A stretch of DNA of 64,000 nucleotides, from contig CM067354.1 of NCBI GenBank assembly GCA_034190875.2, positions 45,003,758 to 45,067,757 of the forward strand. Reading direction: 5' to 3'. Below the pieces are notes generated by a model. That model searched no databases. It was not told the origin of the DNA and saw nothing but the letters and a program-made list of their open reading frames with translations. Made by a program: the position numbers and the translations under genes. Positions 41,101 to 50,100 of this stretch are shown here, one piece after another (the first letter of the stretch is position 1; each line of letters begins with the position of its first letter). The DNA comes from Urechis unicinctus. Lineage: Eukaryota; Annelida; Polychaeta; Xenopneusta; Urechidae.

Positions 41101-44100
41101 TAATTAAATCATGCTGTCTAATGACTCCAGTACATGACACACGTTGAGCCAGTCAGCCTGGCCCTCTCTACCCAGCTTGAAAACTGCCCATTGGTTGAGG
41201 AGGGGAAATGTGTCGTTTCCATCTCATAACACCCTTTGTCCTCTTTGCTCAATCACAAATAGACATTAAATATGTAATATCCCAGTTTTAATGTGATAAG
41301 ATCTTTAAATTATTATATTTGGTCTCATCCTTGATAAAATGATGTTGAAATGCAAAATCAATGCAACTTTTCCTATTGATGGTAGGAGTAATGTTATATG
41401 GACAATGTGTGTATCTGTTATTATGATTATCCCACATTGTGAATGTTTTATGACAGATAACATATCTTCATAGTTGATAGCAGAGGGAATTTTTAATGTC
41501 ATCAGAGGTAAGGAAAATAGTTCTCATGATGCTTGCATAATGGCTGGTCTTTTCCAATACTATCACTACATTTGATTACATATTTGAGTAATATTAAATA
41601 ATTATGATAAGTAATCAAATAAAATTATCACTGAAATAATCATTATTAATACATATCCACAGTCACTCTTATCTATGATCAATGTTATATCTTTGTCATT
41701 CTTCACTTTTGTAAATAATTATCCAAGCTGTTGAATCAGTGATATCAATAAGTCAATACCACAGGTGCCCAACTCCTCATGTTCAGCATTCCAAGCACAA
41801 AGTGGCTAGATCTATTTATAACATTTTGTAACAAATGGATCTAGCATTGCTGTCTTTAAAAACAAGACATAGGGAATCAAGGATGATATTCAAGACAGGT
41901 GTGTTTAAGATACTACTCATTTTCGTCAGCGTTGATACAGAGAATGGGCCTCATTCACCACGTCCAATAACAAATCCAGACGGAGGGACAGTAATGGTAA
42001 TTAACTGACATACTACTGAAAGTCAGCCTCTCTGTGAGGCTTCACCTACCTAATTTAACTAAACACCGATCAAAACACGCACTTGTCAGATCGTTGTGGA
42101 TAAACCTGATCTCTCATTGATAGAGGATACAGCCAAAAATGAAATAACTCCCAAATTCCATGCATTCATTCAACATGACACAAAAATATAACTTGCCATG
42201 AATTAGGACTCTTGATTATGATTATAATATATCAACACATGTGGAGTAATTTGCCGTAGACTTAAAGGCAACCTAAGCTCATATAACACTCACAAATTTG
42301 CATGTCCTGACTTACCCAAATGGGGAACTTTCCACAACGTATCTGTATTGATTGTGTTGACGAGCGTAGACGAGGATGTATGCGTTTGTGGGTAGTGATA
42401 AGTGTGTTCTCCCATGGGACGTCATACTAGAAGAACAACTCGTGATGGTAGTACTCACCTATGATATCTGCCATTTTACTACTCAGCTGAGCAGCTTCTT
42501 TCTTGTCAGTCAACTTCAGATCTTGCCATGACATTTCTCTCTGAAAACAGGCAAATTTACACCAGTGTACTAAAACAATGGAAACAAAATATTACCACAA
42601 AAGGAACCGGTAGGATGAATATCTAGTGTGTATTATGATGTAAGATAGCTATGAGTTGCGGAGGCAGGTGGATAACGACATACAGGTAACCAGGGCATAG
42701 AGACCATCCAGGTGAATTGTTGCAGAATCTCTGAAGTCCATCCAGCTTTGTCTGAAGAACACAGAACGTAAAGATGATCTACATGAGATGCTAAAAGGAA
42801 CCGTTCAAAAAGTTAGTTCCATTGTGTGGTTGGGGTGGATGTATTTCAGCTAGCATACAAGAGCATTGTATGAGAAAGTGTTAAAGAACGTTACCAGGTG
42901 AGGGTAGGAGTCTAAAACCAGCACAAAAAGCTCTACGTAATTTGTGAAAGACCCCAAAAGAAAGTTTTCAAGGACCTCAATTTAGTATATTTTAACGTTT
43001 CAAAATCCTGAAACAAACTACATTACGTATTACACGGTTCATACAGGTCAGGCCAAACAAAATTCAAGGACTTTTCAAGTACCTCTGAACAGATTTTCAA
43101 GGACCTTCTATCTGAGTAATAGTTCTACTGTCAATTTAAAAAAATTTTATTTGAAAAAGCCCAAAAAACTATTAAGTAGTAAAGGAACTGACCAATTAAC
43201 CAAGTTTTTAAATACAAGCAGAGGAAGCTGCATGCATACAAAGATCATGAAGAAACAATTTTGTTTTTGCTATACATATTCATCACTACAAACGGCAGTT
43301 TTCATACATATTAAAGACAGATCAGCTGAGTATTTTAAAAGAACAAATTGTAGCAGAATTAAAACAGAAACTGTGCTTAAGCAGCACTAAGTTTATTTAG
43401 TCGCTAGAGGGCATTTTGCAAAGAGAGAAACAAGACGGGCGGCGAGCTGGTCATAGCGTGTGATTTCAATCATAATGACCAGATGGAATGGCCTGTGGCA
43501 TGATGGGTATCCTGGCTCTTGCACGAGAATGACTCGGCAAACTGGTAGGCGATAATAGAACGTTCGAAAAACTGATAAATAAATTGCTCCCATTGTCTAT
43601 TTTTCAAACACCGTGCTCATTTTTCAAGGACTTTTGGGCATTTTCAAGGAAAATGTTATTTTCAAGGACTTTTCAAGGTTCAGTCGAAAATCAAGGACTT
43701 TTCAAGCCTGTGCGAACCTTGGTATTAGGAACATTGAAAAGTTGACAGATAATGCATGCTTTTGTTTAAACATTACACATGATTTTGTCACGTTTTAATA
43801 TTAACTTGTGTGAATCTAAAACGACAGGTTGGCTTATGTACCTTGTATAAACACCAAAGCCCCGATAGCCTGCACAACAGCAGCATAACCCGCTTGAATG
43901 AGATCACCAGGTTCACTCTGTTGCAAGGTCATGGTAGAGATGAGCTTTAGGGATGACCTCCAGGCAGCACAGATACCCTCCATGATACCTGCCTCCATCA
44001 GCCTCCCTCCAGATACAAAACTACAACACAACGTAAGTCACCCGATCTCTCCTCTATCAAGACAAAGGTAACAGATGACCAAAACATATCAAGCGGCAAC

Positions 44101-47100
44101 TAAAAACAGATTGGTGCCTAATTTTAACAGGTTTAACCAAATACATATTTCTTTGTACATGGTTCATACAGGTTTGGCCAAACAAAAATTCAAGGACTTT
44201 TCAAGTACCTCTGAACAGATTTTCAAGGACCTTCTATCGGAGTAATAGTTCTACTGTCAATTATTAAAAACTTTTGGCGCAGCCAACACTGGTACTTCTC
44301 TAGCTTACACTAAAGAGCATTAAAAATGCATTTTCCAGGCATCTTTGTACTCGATTCAGAGGAACTTCAGCGAAAAAAATCACTCCCGCCGCCAAAGTGT
44401 AACACAAACTTTCAGTTTCAATTTTATATCCCGCGCTACGAGATGCGCATTAGCGGTGTGCCTATGCAGCACTAAGTTTATTTAGTCGCTAGAGGGCATT
44501 CTGCAAAGAGAAACCAGACGCGGGGCGAGCTGGTCATAGCATGCGATTTCAATCATAATGACCAGATGGAATGGCCTGTGGCTCGATGGGTAGCCTGGCT
44601 CTTGCACGAGAATGACTTGGCAAACTGGTAGGCGAAAAACTGATAAATAAATTGCTCCCATTGCCTATTTTTCAAGCACCATGCTCATTTTTCAAGGACT
44701 TTAGGGCATTTTTCAAGGAAAATGTTATTTTCAAGGACTTTTTAGTCGAAAAACAAGGACTTTTCAAGGCCTGTACGAACCTTGTTGCAATCAGGTTGTG
44801 TGAAGGCACTATACTTACGAGGGACTTGATGCAGCCCCCCAACACATCACATCTAAGACCACATGTAACCCCTCCAGTAGAACCACCACCTTCTCCTACA
44901 ACACACACCTCTCATGATTTATTTATGAACAAAACAAATCATAATTTATTAATACAAAAAATCAATCATCATTCAATCATAAAAAACCCAGTCATCACTT
45001 ATTGAAAACAAATCAATTCATTCTTGTATCTCACAAATTAATTGGATTGTGTTCCAGGCCATAACAACCATTGTTCATTTCTATTGCCAGTAAGCAACAT
45101 CTTTTTGTAGCATTAAGAACATTTTAGCTGCTACATACATGATCAAGCGATTGATTATCTAACGTAGCACACAGTTCTTCAAGAAGTCCATTTAACCGTG
45201 CAGACAAGGTCCCAACTACAGGTGATGCAGCTCCAGGCCTGTTAACACGCAGGACAGCAAACAGTCACCACCACACACGCACCCACAATACACTCATATT
45301 TTATTCAGAACGAAAAATTAAGTTATGAACTGGGAATTAACAAGTTTAGTGACAGTGAAAAAAAAAAGTGTGCCTGATAGATGAGCTCAATGTTATGTAA
45401 ATAGGAGATTCAACAAGACTCACCTATCATGTTTACCAGCGACATCCTGGCTCTTGGAGTGTTTATGATGATTCAGATCGAGGGCCACAATCTCTCTCAG
45501 AAGCCCTACACCATACTAGACCATGCAAATACACCACATTAACACTGGCTTTGGAAAGTGTGTGAATTTTGAAGTTTTTGCAATAGTACTATATAGGAAG
45601 GTCTTGCAATAGAGAGTTAGGGATACTGATACCACAGATGAATTGATCTTCCTCAACAAACACTACACAACTTTACATCGAGAATCCCCCCTGTCATTTA
45701 ATGTACACAATACCAGACAATCCCCACTACTCTCATTCACTGCATCCAACAGAAACCCACGTGCGGTTTCCTCGTCACTCCTAAATCCCCCATCAATGGC
45801 ACCAACAGTTGATTCACTGTCCCCAACAGGCTGTCTCCACCATTGTTGTGTCTCTGCTTGAGAATCTTCGTCAACACCTGGCAGATTTCTAGACTTGTGT
45901 CAGAAGAGACAGATGTCAAGGGGATATGAGATGTGATGAGTTGGGAGTAACCTTCTAGAAGTGTGTGATGGATGGAGTAGCGTGATGTCTGGGGGATGTT
46001 TGAGTAGTCAGCTGATGCTAACACCGTGTGAATCAGGATGAAGTATTCCTTCTCAACACCCTTTACTTCACTGACAAACAACCAACACCAGTATTAGAAT
46101 AACATACCAGCTGAACATTCACAGAAAAGCACGAATGTTTAAATATAAAATAGATAATGTTTTGAACATGTAAACGAATTAAAAAAATTAACTTGGGGAA
46201 AAATCATATTTTCCAGAACTCAGAACTGTCACTCACCTTGTATCACAAACCAATTCATAAAATACATTTTAATGCAAGCAAAATTTAAATGTCCTGATAT
46301 GCACCTGCAAGGGAGATGGGTGTCAGTGCGCAGTATCTCCAAGGTAGCCACCAGACAATCAAGCAGGTAGTCAAGAGATACGGAGGCTGGCAGCCCCGAG
46401 AACTTGATCAGCCTAGCACATAACTGATATGTAACCTGTAAAACAAATCACATTTTGACAAATTAAGACAAGCAAATTGGGAACTGATGTATTCAGTCTC
46501 TTGCATGACTAAGATAGGCAATATTACACGCTATCAACACACTGACTCACCGTCTTTAGCCCTGCTTCACCAAACTCAATTTGCCTTCCCAAGGTGTTCC
46601 ATAACAGACAGTGGACATTGGTGTAGGAGTACGTCTCGTTACACCCCCCGAACATACTCATATCCAGTGCGATTCTGGTCAGTACACAGCTGTACAAAAT
46701 AAACAAAGAATATTGTATTGTCAGGATATTATTAGTCACTACTTGGCATAACAGTATTTTCTATCGATAATAAGTGCAGCTTAAACATAAGCAAATATGG
46801 TATGTACACAGATGTGACCTACCAGACCACATTATGGTATGTACACAGATGTGACCTACCAGACCACATTATGGTATGTACACAGATGTGACCTACCAGA
46901 TCACATTGTGGTATGTACACAGATGTGACCTACCAGACCACAATATGGTATGTACACAGATGTGACCTACCAGACCACAATATGGTATGTACACAGATGT
47001 GACCTACCAGACCACATTATGGTATGTACACAGATGTGACCTACCAGATCACATTATGGTATGTGCACAGATGTGAACTACCAGACCACATTATGGTATG

Positions 47101-50100
47101 TACACAGATGTGACCTACCATATCACATTATAGTATGTACACAGATGTGAACTACCAGACCACATTAAATCCCACAATTAAACCCTTTCAATGTAAGTTT
47201 TTTTTAACCACAATGAGCATGTGTGACCTGTGTTATCTCCCCTAGGCCTGAATAAATCTGCAGAAAAAACTTGTTTTGTTTAACTTAAGTAAAAACATAT
47301 ATGTTGGCAGATAAACTTATGTACACATGGTATAAGGTTTGTGCCTATAAAATCCGGAGTCATTACATGCATTTCCATGGTCACTATTCTGATAAGATGC
47401 ATTGAAGCATCACACAGTGCCACATACGTGATGCTTTGGTGCATCTTGCGATCTGTTGTTGCCCAGTGAAAGGGTTAAATCCGGTTATATTACTATAATT
47501 GCACACATTATTCAACTATACTCATGAATTAGAAGGCACTACAAAGGCTGTAAAATTGAGGTTGAACATGTTACTACTGTCTCAGTGGTGTGGGGTCATC
47601 ACTTATACAGCAGCCCTCAAGGGCCTTCACCCTCACCCCATCCCACCTGCAGAGTTCAGGAAAGAATTTCAGACTTAACAGGACCGGTGTCCTGTAAAGT
47701 TCCCAAATTTTACAGGACTTTTTTTTACAGGACCAAATTAAAATTAATCATTTTGCGAAGTCTCAAGATTAATCGTTAGCATAAGAAGAAACCCCATTAT
47801 TTTTAGGGTAGATGATCATGATGTCTCGTGCGTACATAAATATTTTATCCTCATTATCCTCTTTGCAGCCGGAGAAGTAGTCTAAATCAGACCCATCGCT
47901 GTCCGACTTATCTGCTTCTTCCCACCCAGCAATATCTGCAACCTTCTCTTCATCAGTAGTGACCTCTGTTTGTTCTCTCTTTCTTGGCGCAAACATGTCA
48001 CAGACCGCGAAAATCCCGGTTCTCCAGCGAAGCACCAAACCCGCGAAAGCCTCGCTACTAATTATAGCCTAAATTTAGAAAACGAAAACACAACTTTTGC
48101 TCTCCCTAATCTGCTCACCAGTGCTCACTGTTCCGGCCAATTGTTTGACTCGTAAAAGTGGGTCCTTACTACAGATTTCGTGTAACTATTATTCTGCGAA
48201 AAGAAAACAGCGAAGCTGGTTTCCAAAGATTGCTATACAGTCGATATTTCTCTATTTTTGCAAAATGATTGACGAAATAAACTGTCTGGCACAATGACCG
48301 ATGGAAGAGAAAAATACCGGACATGTCTGTGGTCCGACGGTCTTTCCTGAACTCTGCACCTGGAGGACTATGAGGGAAACAGACACTGCTTATAATGGCA
48401 ACCCCATCCCAGCTGACCTGATGTTGATCTGGAGCTGCTGGTTGCTTCCAGGGTCTGTAATATTGACGCGACGAGCTGCAAGGTCAGTCTGATCTGTCTC
48501 TCCCATCTGGATGCTGACTTGACCTGGGTCAAATCGCTCAAGGACAGCCACATAGTTCAAGTTGTCGGCTTCATCCCCGTAAAATTTCTCGTCAAAGTCT
48601 GCCAAATCTGAACCACAAAATAGAAAGCGCTATGTTGAAAACACCAAGATGACACATGAAGGGCAATAGCAAAGCATAAAAGTTTATCTACATAAAATCA
48701 TTTCGATATGAATTCCTCACTTGCTTCAACAAAGACACCAGCACAAACCGACACAATGACCCAAACAGGGCAACCAGCAGTACCTCTGAGTGTGTACACA
48801 AGTTCGGTAATAAGGCGATGGAAGTAGTGTGGGTTGCGGAGGCGGATGGCTTGTAGCAACGAGGTGAGGACATCACAAGCTCGGCTGTGTAGAGGTGTGG
48901 TAGCAGAAATGCTCAGTAACTCCACAACATGACCCACCAACCAGCACGTCAATCCTACACTCAACATGACCCACCAACAAGCACGTCAATCCTACACTCA
49001 ACATGACCCACCAACAAGCACGTCAATCCTTCACTCAACATGACCCACCAACCAGCACATCAATCCTACACTCAACATGACCCACCAACAAGCACGTCAA
49101 TCCTACACTCAACATGACCCACCAACCAGCACATCAATCCTACACTCAACATGACCCACCAACAAGCACGTCAATCCTACACTCAACATGACCCACCAAC
49201 CAGCACATCAATCCTATACTCAACATGACCCACCAACCAGCACGTCAATCCTACACTCAACACAAAAATTGCTAACATCACTAGAATTGAGGTTAGCATC
49301 ATGGAAATTTTAGAAGATATAAATTGCCAAATAATATTGAAATGTTGGTTGATTTATACCCAAGGCCAGAATCGATTTGCGCCATAATTTTGTAACGCCT
49401 TACATATGCCTGGTTAAAGATACAACTAGACCCAGCTGAAAGCATCTATTGCTGCGAAGAGTTTCATTTGCATTTACCGTAACCTTCCTCTGTGTCATTG
49501 CTTTGCTCGCTCGACTTCACCTGCGACAGGCCAGGGGTAGTACCCTGAGAGATGTCCGTAGCAGGAGGGCTCACAAATACCTGTGGCTTCATAGCAATCG
49601 TGTGAGTCAGAAACTCCAGACATACCTCATATAGGGATAGGTCACTGCCGGCATTTACTGCCAGAGGGGGACACACAACAACACAAATGCTGACATTCAT
49701 TTTTACATCCAGCAATCGGTTATAAGAAAGCATTTTGCAGAACAATACAATGCTATTTCTCCCACCCCTGAAGCTACAGCTCCACCTACTTTTGTGTAGG
49801 TCCTGTCCCAGGATCGGGCTGACCACTTTGTACAGGATGCTTTTCCATGTGGCAATCTCCTCCTGTGTACTGCCTCTGCTCCAGCATTATCATCAACAAC
49901 AACATCATCGTCAACATTATTGTCAAAATCTTCATCAGTTGCCATCATCATCATCACAGTATTTATCATCATCACTGTCATTGAATATCATCATCACTGT
50001 CATCATCATCATATTCATCACAACAACCATAACCAGTATCACCATCACAGACTATCCATTAATGTAATGGAGGGATTAAATGATAGACCTTTTTTATTTG

